DNA of 34,505 bases from Thermus caliditerrae. Lineage in GTDB: Bacteria > Deinococcota > Deinococci > Deinococcales > Thermaceae. Position numbers and translations under genes: made by a program. This document shows positions 7,749-15,774 of the stretch, piece after piece. How positions within the stretch are numbered: the stretch's first letter is position 1; each line of letters opens with the position of its first letter. Location: positions 16,648 to 51,152 of the forward strand of contig NZ_JAKEDT010000018.1 of assembly GCF_021462525.1 (NCBI RefSeq), in the 5' to 3' direction. The notes beneath the pieces were generated by a model, which saw only the letters and a list, made by a program, of their open reading frames with translations, made no database searches and was not told the DNA's origin.

Positions 7749-8705
7749 CTAGGTGACGTGCTCGGGGATGCCGGAAAGCGGCGAGGGGCGGGTGGGCTCC
7801 GGCTGGTCCTCGAGGTCCAAAAGGGCGCTCCCCTCCAGGAACCAGCTCTTGGGGGTACGGTGCCCCCAAAGGGTCTGGCGGCGGGGGTCGTTCAGGCTCC
7901 AGCGCACCGGGGACAGGTCGGGGTCCACGGTGAGGTAGTCGGAGGTGTAAAGCTCGATGCGGTGCCCGTCCGGGTCCTTGAGGTAAAGGAACATGGCGTT
8001 GGAGATCCCGTGCCGCCCCGGGCCCCTTTCGATCTGGTCCGTGCGCCTGGCCCCCGCCAGGATGTCCGCCGCCTTGAGGATGGCCATGGGCTCGGGAAGC
8101 CAGTAGGCGAAGTGGTGGAGCCTAGGGCCTTCCCCGTTGGTGAAGGCCACATCGTGGACGTTGCCCTTGCGGTGGAGCCAGCTGGCCCAAAGCCTGCCCC
8201 CTTCGTCCTCGGTGTACTCGGTGAGACGAAAGCCCAAGTGCTCCTGGTAGTAGCGGGTGGCCTCGGCCACCTCTGGGCAAAAGAGGTTCAGGTGGTCGAT
8301 GCGCAACACCCCAGGGCCCCGGTAGAGGTGGTACTCCTGCAGGATGCGGGGAAGCTTCTCCGCCTCGTGGTAGAAGGCCAAGGGGTAGCCGAAGGGGTCC
8401 TGCACCCGAAGGACCCTGGGCCTGCCCCAGTCGGCCTCCAGCCGGTGGGGAAGCCCCTCCTGAAGGGCCCAGGCTTGGGCCTGTTCCATCCCGTTCCCGT
8501 CTACCTTGAAGCCCAGGCTCCGCACAGCGGGCCGCTCCGCCTGGGTGAGCTTGAGGCTCCACTCCAGCTCCTCGTAGCCCCGGAGGTAGGCGCTTTTTCC
8601 CTCCCTATGTTCCAGGCGAAAGCCCAGAAGCCCCTCGTAGAACTCCAAGCTCCTTTCCAGGTCCTGCACCCAAAGCTCGATGAACCCCACCCTTACGATG
8701 GCCAT
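7749..8705 (-). CDS. hpaD: 3,4-dihydroxyphenylacetate 2,3-dioxygenase
   Basis: Extradiol ring-cleavage dioxygenase that opens homoprotocatechuate to 5-carboxymethyl-2-hydroxymuconate semialdehyde, using a mononuclear metal (Fe or Mn) and O2. The 318-residue product has two vicinal-oxygen-chelate halves. The metal ligands are H138 (IDHLN), H197 or H198 (RLHHFAY) and E251 (HRIELY), the usual 2-His-1-Glu set. The C-terminal region RWSLNDPRRQTLWGHRTPKSWF is typical of homoprotocatechuate dioxygenases of the VOC class. The first 13 nt overlap the end of hpaC, and it is the last gene of the operon. Confidence 0.93.
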   Translation of the reverse strand: MAIVRVGFIELWVQDLERSLEFYEGLLGFRLEHREGKSAYLRGYEELEWSLKLTQAERPAVRSLGFKVDGNGMEQAQAWALQEGLPHRLEADWGRPRVLRVQDPFGYPLAFYHEAEKLPRILQEYHLYRGPGVLRIDHLNLFCPEVAEATRYYQEHLGFRLTEYTEDEGGRLWASWLHRKGNVHDVAFTNGEGPRLHHFAYWLPEPMAILKAADILAGARRTDQIERGPGRHGISNAMFLYLKDPDGHRIELYTSDYLTVDPDLSPVRWSLNDPRRQTLWGHRTPKSWFLEGSALLDLEDQPEPTRPSPLSGIPEHVT

Positions 8706-9154
8706 ACCACCCTCCTGTAGCCGCGGGCGAAGTACACCAGGGGAGGCCCCATTTCCCCAAGCTCCACCCTCTCCACCCGGCCCACCACCAGGCGGTGGTC
8801 CCCCCCCGGGTAGACCGCCTCCAGGCGGCAGCGAAGCACCGCCAAAGCCCCTGGCACCCTCCCCTCCTCCAAGGCCACCCCCTCCTGCGGTCGGCCAGCG
8901 AAGTGCTGGGAAACCGCCTCCTGCCCCTCCCGGAGGAGACTCACGCTAAAGGCGCGGGCGGCCTCGAGGACCGGCCAGAGCTTGGCCTTCTCGTGGATGC
9001 CCAGGGCCACCAGGGGAGGCTCCAGGCTCAAGGACATGAAGGCGGTGGCGGTCATGCCCCGCTCCTCTCCCCCGTGCTGGGCCGAGACCACCGTCACCCC
9101 GGCGGCGAAGCGGGCGAGGGCCTCCCGGAAGGCTTCCTGAAGCCCGTCCGCCAT
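8693..9154 (-). CDS. hpaC: 4-hydroxyphenylacetate 3-monooxygenase, flavin reductase component
   Basis: Small (153-residue) NAD(P)H:flavin oxidoreductase that supplies reduced FAD to HpaB. It has the flavin reductase-like fold, shown by the flavin-contacting segments FAAGVTVVSA, MTATAFMSLSLEPPLVALGI and the GGDHRLVVGRV strand. Its length is close to the T. thermophilus HpaC. The ATG at 9154 shares its first base with the last base of the hpaB stop (TGATG). The end overlaps hpaD by 13 nt. Coupled translation of both monooxygenase components is expected. Confidence 0.93.
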   Translation of the reverse strand: MADGLQEAFREALARFAAGVTVVSAQHGGEERGMTATAFMSLSLEPPLVALGIHEKAKLWPVLEAARAFSVSLLREGQEAVSQHFAGRPQEGVALEEGRVPGALAVLRCRLEAVYPGGDHRLVVGRVERVELGEMGPPLVYFARGYRRVVWPS

Positions 9155-10605
9155 CAGGCCTTCACCTCCTCTAGGGCCTGGAGGACCCCCTTCAGGTACT
9201 CGCGGATGCGGGCCTTGTAGGGTTCCTTGTCGTAGACCCCGAAAAGCGTCTGGTGCATGCGCACCGGATCCCCGAAGAAGAAGCGCTCGTAGAGCTCCTG
9301 CCTGGCCCCGAAGCCCGAAAGGGTCATGTCCCAGGCCAGGCGGAAGAGGGCCACCCGCTCCTTGGCCTCCAGGGTGGCCCCCTGCAGGTACTTCTCCAAA
9401 AGGGGCGCCAAGGGTCCCCGGAAGTCCCGCTCCGAGGGCAAGGTGATGAGGCCGCTGGCCCCGATCTGCTCCACGATCTCCCGGATCCTGGGATAGAGCC
9501 TTGGGTAGAGGTTCCGGGCCCCGTCCAAGGCGCCCCGGTCGGGCACCAGGAGGCCGTAGGCGTTCTCTTTGGCCTCCTCCTCCGCCCGGGTCCAGAAGGC
9601 CCGCATGGCCTCCAGGTAGACGATGATCTCGGCGATCTTCTCCTGCACGTGCCCGTAGGCGTCGGCCCCAATCCCTTCGGCCATGAGGGAGGCCACCCCC
9701 AAGAAGGCCTCGGTCTTGGCGGTCTTCAGGACCACCACCTGGTGGGCCATGTGGTGGAGGGCCCCGGTGGCGGCGTAGGCGTTGTTGCAGAGCTCCACGT
9801 TCCCCAGGATGAAGACCCGCTCCCAGGGCACCAGGACGTCGTCAAAGACCACCAGGCAGTCCATCTCCTCGAGGCGGCTCGAGAGGGGGTAGTCGAAGGG
9901 GCTGTCCCCCCCCACCAGGGCCTCCCGGCAGACGAAGTGGAGTCCTGGGGTGGAGGTGGGGAGGGCAAAGGCGATGGCGTACTTCTCGCTCCCGGGGCCC
10001 TCCTTGAGGAGGGTGGAGGGAAAGATGAGGACCTCGTCCGCCAGAGGAAAGGTGGCGGTCATGCGCGCCCCCCGCACCACGATGCCCTTTTCCGTCTGCC
10101 GCACCACCCCCACGGGGATGTAGGGGTCGGGCTGAGCCGAGGGGGGCTTGGCCCGGTTCACCTGGGGGTTGGTGAGGGCATGGGTGGTGGCCAGGTCGTG
10201 GTCGCGGAGGTAACGGTAGTAGGCCCGCACGTTGTCGGCAAACTCCCCAAAGTACTCGGCGCTGGCGGCATAGGCCATGACCACGGCGTTCAGGTAGTCG
10301 GGGCTACGGCCCATCATCCCCAGGTTCTGGTCGGCCCAGAGCTTGTAGGCCTGGCTCCGGCGCCGCAGGTCCTCCTTGGTCCTGGGGATGAGGAAGCTCA
10401 TCCCGTGCCGCTTCCCCTCCTCCTCATAGGTGAGGGCCTCCCGGTACCGGGGGTCGTGCTGCAGGTCGTAAAGGGCCGCCATGGTGCGCACGATCCCCCG
10501 GAAGACCGGGTGGCTGGTGGGGTCCTCCACCTTCTCCCCCTTGTACCAGAGATTGGGGGGCCGCTCCTTCAAGGCTTCCAGATACTCCGCTCCCATCCTT
10601 GCCAT
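9154..10605 (-). CDS. hpaB: 4-hydroxyphenylacetate 3-monooxygenase, oxygenase component
   Basis: FADH2-using monooxygenase that ortho-hydroxylates 4-hydroxyphenylacetate to 3,4-dihydroxyphenylacetate. The 483-residue protein has the acyl-CoA-dehydrogenase-like architecture of the HpaB family, with the conserved stretches GMMGRSPDYLNAV, FADNVRAYYRYLRDHDLATTHAL and FDDVLVPWERVF. R100, Y104 and H142 fall at exactly the positions I recall as active-site residues of T. thermophilus HpaB. This supports both the identity and the chosen start. An AGAGGTG ribosome site precedes the ATG, 4 nt after hpaE. It forms a two-component system with the HpaC encoded next. Confidence 0.96.
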   Translation of the reverse strand: MARMGAEYLEALKERPPNLWYKGEKVEDPTSHPVFRGIVRTMAALYDLQHDPRYREALTYEEEGKRHGMSFLIPRTKEDLRRRSQAYKLWADQNLGMMGRSPDYLNAVVMAYAASAEYFGEFADNVRAYYRYLRDHDLATTHALTNPQVNRAKPPSAQPDPYIPVGVVRQTEKGIVVRGARMTATFPLADEVLIFPSTLLKEGPGSEKYAIAFALPTSTPGLHFVCREALVGGDSPFDYPLSSRLEEMDCLVVFDDVLVPWERVFILGNVELCNNAYAATGALHHMAHQVVVLKTAKTEAFLGVASLMAEGIGADAYGHVQEKIAEIIVYLEAMRAFWTRAEEEAKENAYGLLVPDRGALDGARNLYPRLYPRIREIVEQIGASGLITLPSERDFRGPLAPLLEKYLQGATLEAKERVALFRLAWDMTLSGFGARQELYERFFFGDPVRMHQTLFGVYDKEPYKARIREYLKGVLQALEEVKA

Positions 10606-10609
10606 CCTT

Positions 10610-12160
10610 TCACCTCTTTCCGAACCTGGGCACGTGGGGGGGCCTTAGGGGAAGCCCCACGGCCTTGAGGTCGGTGTAGAACTCCAGGGCGTAGTGGCCG
10701 CCTTCCCGCCGATCGCCGCTTTCCTTCACCCCGCCAAAGGGAGTAGGCAGGTGGCGCACGTTGTGGCTGTTGAGGTACACCAGGCCCGCCTCCAGCTCCA
10801 AGGCCAGGCGGTGGGCCCTTTCCAGGTCCCGGGTGAACACGTAGGCGGCGAGGCCGTACTTGGTGTCGTTGGCCAGCCTCAAGGCCTCCTCCTCATCCCT
10901 AAAGGAAATGGCCACCAACACTGGCCCGAAGATCTCCTCCTGGGCGATGCGCATGCGGTTTTCCCCCACGAAGAGGGTGGGCTCCAGGTAGTTCCCCCGG
11001 GAGAGGTCCTCCCCGCGGAAGGAGGCGGTGGCCCTCTTCCCGCCCACGAGAAGCCTCGCCCCCTCCTTAAGGCCCGCCTCCACATACCCCAAAACCCGCT
11101 CCAGGTGCTCGGGGTGGATGAGGGGGCCCACCTCGGTCTCGGGGTCCAGGGGGTGACCCACCCGGATGGCCCGGGCCCTTTCGGCTACCCTCTCCACAAA
11201 GGTCTCAAAGATGGACTCCTCCACCAGGAGGCGGGAGCTGGCGGTACACCTCTCCCCGTTGAAGGAATAGATCTGGAAGACCACCGCATCCAAAGCTCTT
11301 TCCAAATCGGCGTCGGCAAAGACCAGGGCCGGGCTTTTCCCGCCAAGCTCCAGGGAAAGCCGCTTGAGGTGGCGGGCGGCGTTTTGCATGACGATCTTCC
11401 CGGTTTCCGTCTCCCCGGTGAGGGTGAGGAGGGGCACCAAGGGGTGGGCCACCAGGGCGGCCCCCGCCTCCTCCCCAAAGCCCTGGACCAGGTTGAAGAC
11501 CCCAGGGGGAAGGTCCGCCTCCTGCACGATCTCCGCCAGCTTGCTGGCGGTTAAGGGGCTCCACTCCGCGGGCTTCAAGACCACGGTGTCCCCGAAGGCC
11601 AGGGCGGGGGCGATGCGCCAGGTGGAGAGCATCAGGGGGGCGTTCCAGGGGGTGATGATGCCCACCGGCCCAGCCGGGACCCTCAGGCTGTAGTAAAGCC
11701 AGTCCCGGTCCACGGGGAAGGTGCGGTCCTCCATGGCGTGCTCCGCGTACTCCGCATAGAAGGCGAAGTTCTCCGCCGTGCGGGCCACCTGGGCCTTGAC
11801 GATGCGCAACACCTGCCCCGCGTCCAGGGCCTCCACCACGGCGAGCTCGTCCGCGTTCTTCTCCAGAAGCTCGGCGATCCTGAGGAGGTAGCGCTTCCGC
11901 TCCCGGGCTGGGGTGCGGCTCCACCTTTGGAAGGCCTCGTGGGCTGCCCGGGCCGCCCGGTCCACCTCCTTTTCCCCGCCCCGGGCGGCGTGGGAGAGCA
12001 CTTCGCCCGTGGAAGGGTCCAGGGTGGGGAAGACCTCCCCGCTTTCCGAGGGGTGGAACTCCCCGCCGATGAAGTGAAGGGCCGTCCACCCCTTTAGGGC
12101 GTTTCGAATGGCCTCGATCCTTTCCCGGGGAATCCCGGCCACCTGGTCCTGGTACCTCAT
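10610..12160 (-). CDS. hpaE: 5-carboxymethyl-2-hydroxymuconate semialdehyde dehydrogenase
   Basis: NAD-dependent aldehyde dehydrogenase (516 residues) that oxidises the HpaD ring-cleavage product to the tricarboxylic acid. Family residues are in place: N173 in TPWNAP, the general base E271 in LELGGKSP and the nucleophile C305 in FNGERCTAS, plus the C-terminal GGVKESG motif. It starts in an ATGA overlap with the end of hpaG, with a GAGGAGG ribosome site, and ends 4 nt before hpaB. The operon context separates it from generic betaine- or succinate-semialdehyde dehydrogenases. Confidence 0.93.
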   Translation of the reverse strand: MRYQDQVAGIPRERIEAIRNALKGWTALHFIGGEFHPSESGEVFPTLDPSTGEVLSHAARGGEKEVDRAARAAHEAFQRWSRTPARERKRYLLRIAELLEKNADELAVVEALDAGQVLRIVKAQVARTAENFAFYAEYAEHAMEDRTFPVDRDWLYYSLRVPAGPVGIITPWNAPLMLSTWRIAPALAFGDTVVLKPAEWSPLTASKLAEIVQEADLPPGVFNLVQGFGEEAGAALVAHPLVPLLTLTGETETGKIVMQNAARHLKRLSLELGGKSPALVFADADLERALDAVVFQIYSFNGERCTASSRLLVEESIFETFVERVAERARAIRVGHPLDPETEVGPLIHPEHLERVLGYVEAGLKEGARLLVGGKRATASFRGEDLSRGNYLEPTLFVGENRMRIAQEEIFGPVLVAISFRDEEEALRLANDTKYGLAAYVFTRDLERAHRLALELEAGLVYLNSHNVRHLPTPFGGVKESGDRREGGHYALEFYTDLKAVGLPLRPPHVPRFGKR

Positions 12161-12897
12161 GCCTCCTCCTCAATGGGGTTTTCCAAAGCGCCAAGCCCTT
12201 GGATCTCCAGCCGCATGACATCCCCGGGAAGCACCCGGCTTATGCCCTTGGGCGTCCCGGTGAGGAGCACGTCGTAGGGCTCCAGGGTCATGAACTCGGA
12301 TATGTACTCCAAAAGCTCCGCCACGCTGTAGAGCATCCTCGAGGTGTGCCCCTCCTGCCTCAGCTCCCCGTTCACGTAGGCGCGAAGCCAGAGGTTCTGG
12401 GGGTCTTCCACCTCGTCCACCACCAGGAAGGGCCCCAAGGGGCCGAAGGTATCCCGCCCCTTGGCCCGGATGGGGGGGCGGAAGGTGTTGGAAACGTGGT
12501 CCCGCACCACCAGGTCGTTGGCGATGGTGTAGCCCAGGACATAGTCCAGGGCGTCCTTGGCCTTCACCCGGCGCATGGGCCGGCCCACCACCACCGCCAG
12601 CTCCACCTCGTAATGCATGTACTCCGCCCCCTTGGGGTAACGCACCACGCCCTTATGGGGAAGGAGGCTATTGTTTGGCTTCCAAAAAAGTGCGGGTTCC
12701 TCGGGACGGGAAAGGCCCAGCTCCTCCGCGTGGTCCGCGTAGTTCAGGGCCACCCCCATCACCTTGCCGGGGGTAAAGGGGAGGAGCCAGGTGACCTCCT
12801 TGGGATCATGGGCCTCCCCGGCTTCGTCCAGGAGGAGGCCGTCCCGGTACACCCCGTGGTGGAGCCTGCCCTTGGCCAGGAAGCGGCAGAGCTTCAT
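12157..12897 (-). CDS. hpaG: FAH-family isomerase/decarboxylase, HpaG-like, single domain
   Basis: Fumarylacetoacetate-hydrolase-fold enzyme of the homoprotocatechuate pathway, expected to decarboxylate 5-oxopent-3-ene-1,2,5-tricarboxylate and/or isomerise the resulting hydroxyheptadienedioate. In 246 residues it shows the metal ligands E97 and E99 (YEVEL) and D128 (IANDL), the loop RAKGRDTFGPLGP, and TGTPKG at 213-218. The frame is open upstream to 12987. The ATG at 12897 is chosen because it forms an ATGA overlap with the upstream gene and lies where family members begin. Enterobacterial HpaG is a tandem two-domain protein of about 430 residues; this one has only one domain. Confidence 0.85.
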   Translation of the reverse strand: MKLCRFLAKGRLHHGVYRDGLLLDEAGEAHDPKEVTWLLPFTPGKVMGVALNYADHAEELGLSRPEEPALFWKPNNSLLPHKGVVRYPKGAEYMHYEVELAVVVGRPMRRVKAKDALDYVLGYTIANDLVVRDHVSNTFRPPIRAKGRDTFGPLGPFLVVDEVEDPQNLWLRAYVNGELRQEGHTSRMLYSVAELLEYISEFMTLEPYDVLLTGTPKGISRVLPGDVMRLEIQGLGALENPIEEEA

Positions 12898-13784
12898 GCC
12901 TCCTCCCCGATCAGGCGGTAGCGCCGGGCCATGGCCCTTAGCCGCTCCTCCACCTCGGGGGTGGTGGGGCCCAAGGGGAGACGCCACTCCTTCTCCAAAA
13001 GGCCCATCCAGGAAAGCACCGTCTTCAGGGGAATGGGGTTGGTGTCCCAGAAGATGGCCTCGTTGGCCTCGAGGAGGTGGTAGTGAAGCTCCCTGGCCCC
13101 AGCGTAGTCCCCCGCCAGGGCGAGCTCGGTGAGCTTCGCTACCTCCTGGGGGAGCCAGTTGGCGGTGGCGGCGATGGTGCCCACCGCTCCCAGGCTCATC
13201 ATGGGGAGGGTGAGGCTCTCTAGGCCGCAGAACACCAGGAAGTCCTGGCCCACCTCATGGAAGAGGTGGGAGAGGTACTCCAAGTCCTTGGAAGAGTGCT
13301 TGAGGCCCACGATGTGGGGAAAGTCCCGCCGTAAGCGGGCCACGGTCTTGGGGGCGATCTCCACTCCCGCCCGGCCGGGGATGTTGTAGAGGAGGATGGG
13401 AAAGTCGGACACCGCCTTGGCCACCTCGGCGAAGTAGCGGTAGAGGCCCTCCTGGTTGGGCTTGACGTAGTAGGGCACGATGACCATAGCCCCTTGGGCC
13501 CTCGCCTCCTTGGCGAAGCGGGTGAGCTCCAGGGTCTCCTCCAGGCGCAGGGCGCCGGTGCCGGGGATCACCGGCACCCGACCCGCCGCCTGCTCCAGGG
13601 CCACCTCTATGACCCGCTTTCTTTCTTCCAGGGTCTGGGTGCCGGGCTCCCCGGTGGTGCCCCCCACGCTGATCCCGTGGGAGCCCCCCTGGATGGCCCG
13701 CTCCACGAGCCTCCTTAAGGCCTCTTCGTCGACGCGCCCTTGGAGAAAAGGGGTAGGCAAGGGTGGGATGGACCCGCGGAACAT
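12894..13784 (-). CDS. DapA-family class I aldolase, probable pathway aldolase
   Basis: A 296-residue (beta/alpha)8 lyase of the dihydrodipicolinate synthase/N-acetylneuraminate lyase superfamily. The Schiff-base lysine K162 (GLKHSSKD), the catalytic Y133 and carboxylate-binding R138 (YNIPGRAG) and the GGTTGE loop at 41-46 are all present, at nearly the same numbers as in E. coli DapA. The start at 13784 has an AAGGAG ribosome site; an upstream in-frame ATG at 13832 does not. As first gene of the hpa operon it probably cleaves 2,4-dihydroxyhept-2-enedioate to pyruvate and succinate semialdehyde, replacing the class II aldolase HpaI. A lysine-biosynthetic role is unlikely because Thermus makes lysine through aminoadipate. 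The exact reaction is inferred. Confidence 0.8.
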   Translation of the reverse strand: MFRGSIPPLPTPFLQGRVDEEALRRLVERAIQGGSHGISVGGTTGEPGTQTLEERKRVIEVALEQAAGRVPVIPGTGALRLEETLELTRFAKEARAQGAMVIVPYYVKPNQEGLYRYFAEVAKAVSDFPILLYNIPGRAGVEIAPKTVARLRRDFPHIVGLKHSSKDLEYLSHLFHEVGQDFLVFCGLESLTLPMMSLGAVGTIAATANWLPQEVAKLTELALAGDYAGARELHYHLLEANEAIFWDTNPIPLKTVLSWMGLLEKEWRLPLGPTTPEVEERLRAMARRYRLIGEEA

Positions 13785-13853
13785 GTTGCTCCTTTCGCCT
13801 TCCAGCCTGCCCTCTAGCGTCCCATGAGGCAACTGTGTGCAGACCAGGGTTTC

Positions 13854-13879
13854 ACTATATCTTTGTTCTCTTCAACAAA
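13854..13879 (-). promoter_or_regulatory. hpa operon -10 box with adjoining inverted repeat
   Basis: On the minus strand the -10 box TATAGT (13859-13854) has no recognisable -35 at 16-18 nt. The position where it should lie is next to a perfect inverted repeat, TTTGTT-N6-AACAAA (13862-13879). This layout suits an activator that binds at the missing -35. The divergent PucR-family regulator is the obvious candidate. The predicted leader before the first hpa gene is about 60 nt. Confidence 0.45.
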
Positions 13880-13888
13880 ATACCCCCC

Positions 13889-13917
13889 TTGCGCGTAAGG
13901 ACCGAGCAGAATATTGT
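13889..13917 (+). promoter_or_regulatory. promoter of PucR-family regulator, near-leaderless
   Basis: A -35 box TTGCGC (13889-13894), a 17-nt spacer and a -10 box TATTGT (13912-13917) place the start at about 13924, only about 5 nt before the ATG at 13929. No ribosome site is visible, so translation is probably leaderless. Confidence 0.55.
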
Positions 13918-13928
13918 AAAAGCCAACC

Positions 13929-15305
13929 ATGTCTAGCGGGTTATTTGGCGAAAACTCTATAGCCTTCCATGACCTGGTCCAAGCCCTGGGCCTCGAGGTC
14001 CTGGTCCCCTCGGACCGCCCCGTCCTCTACCTCCTCGAGGAGGCCAGGCCCCTCCTCCCCTTGGAGGGGGCCCTCCTCCTTTTCCGCCCCGAGGGGAGCC
14101 TCTGGCGCTACCGCACTGCCAGCGGCTTCCTCCTTCCTGCTCCCGACTCGGAGCTTTTAGCCTACGCCAGGCAGGAGGGCTTAGGCGTGGCCCTCTACCC
14201 TCCCTGGCTAAAGCGGGAGGAGCTGGCCAGGGCCCTAGCCTTGCGCCTTTTCCATTTGGGGGCGGGTCTCGGTCTAGCCAGTCTTTTGGACCTCTTGCTC
14301 AAGCTCCCAGAAAGGCCCTTTTTGGAGGTTCTCTACCAGGCCACCGGCCTGGCCCTGGCCCGGGTGGCCCCCTGGGGGGAGGTGCTGGGCTTCGCCGGCA
14401 CGGTGCCCCCCAAAGCTCCCAAGGAGCCCGGAGAGGGTCGAGGGTGGGTGGCCCTGGAGGCCGGGGAGGGGATTTTGGCGGCCTTTGGGGACGAGGAAGT
14501 CCTGCACCAGGCCCGGGGGCTTTTGGAAGTGGCGGCCAGGCTGCTGCGGGTTAGGGCCCTGGAACGCTCTTTGGAGAGGATGCGGGAGGAATCCCTGGGT
14601 GGGGCTTTGCTAGAGGGCCTCATCCTGGGTGAGGCCGAGCCCGAACGCCTCTTCGCCTTTGGCTTCACCGAAGGGGTGGAGTGGGTCTTGGCCCTTTTGG
14701 AACCACCGGAGGTGCTGGGCCGCCACCGCTTGGCAGAGGAAAGGCGGCGGGAGGCCACCTTGGAAATCCAGCGTCGGGCGGGCACCTACCTGGACCGCCT
14801 GGGGGTGCCCTACCTCCTTGCTGTGCGGGGCAACCGGGTGGCGGCCATGTGGCAGGTGCACACCCCCCGCAAGGAGGCGGAGGGCCTCCTCCAGGCCCTC
14901 GCCCCGGGAAGCCGCCTTGGGTACTCCGCGGTTCACGCGGCCGGGGAGGAGGTGCAAAACGCCTACCGCGAGGCCCTCATCGCCCTCAAGGCGGCCCGGC
15001 CTGGGGAGGCCCTCTCCTTCAGCGGCCTGGACCCCGTGGCCTTTGTCCTCCTGCAACAATCCCCCGAAGACCTCAAGGCCCTGGTGGAGCGCTACCTACC
15101 CCTGCCTCCCAAGCTCCTCAAGACCCTCGAGGCCTACATGGCCGCAGGCAGCGTAGAGGAGGCCGCGGGCACTCTCCACGTCCACCCCAACACCCTGCGC
15201 TACCGCCTGAGGCGCATTGAGGCCACCTTGGGTCCCCTTTCCCAGCCCGAGGTCCTGGCCCGGGTGCACCTGGCCCTCCGCGCCCGGGACCTCCTGATGG
15301 GCTAA
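13929..15305 (+). CDS. PucR/CdaR-family transcriptional regulator
   Basis: A 458-residue DNA-binding regulator. The C-terminal 60 residues (LLKTLEAYMAAGSVEEAAGTLHVHPNTLRYRLRRIE and onward) form the characteristic PucR helix-turn-helix, with HPNTLRYRL as recognition helix. A middle region (about 215-370) resembles the degenerate GGDEF-like module seen in CdaR-type regulators. The N-terminal 200 residues, probably the ligand-sensing part, match nothing I can name. It is transcribed away from the hpa operon across a 144-bp control region, so it probably activates hpa genes in response to 4-hydroxyphenylacetate. Known hpa clusters more often use AraC- or MarR-type regulators. The start relies on the nearby promoter, since no ribosome site is seen. 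Confidence 0.88.
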   Translation: MSSGLFGENSIAFHDLVQALGLEVLVPSDRPVLYLLEEARPLLPLEGALLLFRPEGSLWRYRTASGFLLPAPDSELLAYARQEGLGVALYPPWLKREELARALALRLFHLGAGLGLASLLDLLLKLPERPFLEVLYQATGLALARVAPWGEVLGFAGTVPPKAPKEPGEGRGWVALEAGEGILAAFGDEEVLHQARGLLEVAARLLRVRALERSLERMREESLGGALLEGLILGEAEPERLFAFGFTEGVEWVLALLEPPEVLGRHRLAEERRREATLEIQRRAGTYLDRLGVPYLLAVRGNRVAAMWQVHTPRKEAEGLLQALAPGSRLGYSAVHAAGEEVQNAYREALIALKAARPGEALSFSGLDPVAFVLLQQSPEDLKALVERYLPLPPKLLKTLEAYMAAGSVEEAAGTLHVHPNTLRYRLRRIEATLGPLSQPEVLARVHLALRARDLLMG

Positions 15306-15308
15306 GAT
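15303..15308 (+). promoter_or_regulatory. possible -10 box of small secreted-protein gene
   Basis: TAAGAT overlaps the stop codon of the PucR-type gene and lies 7 nt before the ATG at 15316. There is no ribosome site, so a leaderless transcript is possible. No convincing -35 is seen. Confidence 0.35.
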
Positions 15309-15315
15309 ACCGGGT

Positions 15316-15747
15316 ATGGAAAACCTAAGGGCGCTTGGCCTGGCTCTCCTCCTCTTCCTGGGCGGCGGGTTCGCCCAAACCTTGGTGGAGGCAACGGCGG
15401 TGGCGGCCCTGGCCTCGGGCCTGGACCCGGCGGTGCGCCTGCCCTCGGGCACCTACAAGGCCAGGAGCCCCGAGCCCCTCCTTCTCCGCTTCCCCGAGGC
15501 CAAGGGGTACGCCCTCGAGGCCTTTGTCGCCAGGGGGATCGCCAGCCGCCTGCACGCCGCGTTCGTGCAGCAGGTGCTCACCGCCTTCGCCGCCGTGGGG
15601 TACTTTGTGGAGGGGCAGGAGGAAAAGGTGGTGGACGGAGAGGTGCGCACCAAGTACCTGCTTAGGGACAGCTTGGGCCGCCCAGCCCTCCTTTTGGTGG
15701 TACGCAAGGGGGAGGAGTTGGTATACGGGTTTGGCAAACGTAAGTGA
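15316..15747 (+). CDS. secreted protein of unknown function
   Basis: I do not recognise this 143-residue protein. It opens with a signal peptide (MENLRALGLALLLFLGGGFAQ, with cleavage likely after FAQ), and the rest is a compact soluble domain of mixed hydrophobic and charged segments without cysteines. Residues 95-140 (YFVEGQEEKVVDGEVRTKYLL, then LGRPALLLVVRKGEELVYGFGKRK) look like a run of beta strands. It should be periplasmic or exported. It follows the PucR-type gene by 10 nt and converges with the beta-barrel gene 27 bp away. Codon use matches its neighbours. No function is assigned. Confidence 0.75.
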   Translation: MENLRALGLALLLFLGGGFAQTLVEATAVAALASGLDPAVRLPSGTYKARSPEPLLLRFPEAKGYALEAFVARGIASRLHAAFVQQVLTAFAAVGYFVEGQEEKVVDGEVRTKYLLRDSLGRPALLLVVRKGEELVYGFGKRK

Positions 15748-15774
15748 TTTATGTCACGATAATCTCTGCTTGTG

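Noticed and set aside
9253-10668. Plus-strand open frame opposite hpaB and the end of hpaE.
   Set aside because: Compositionally biased shadow; hpaB carries its active-site residues at expected positions.
12894-13784. Assignment as lysine-biosynthetic dihydrodipicolinate synthase (dapA).
   Set aside because: The gene is translationally coupled to hpaG in a catabolic operon, and Thermus makes lysine through aminoadipate.
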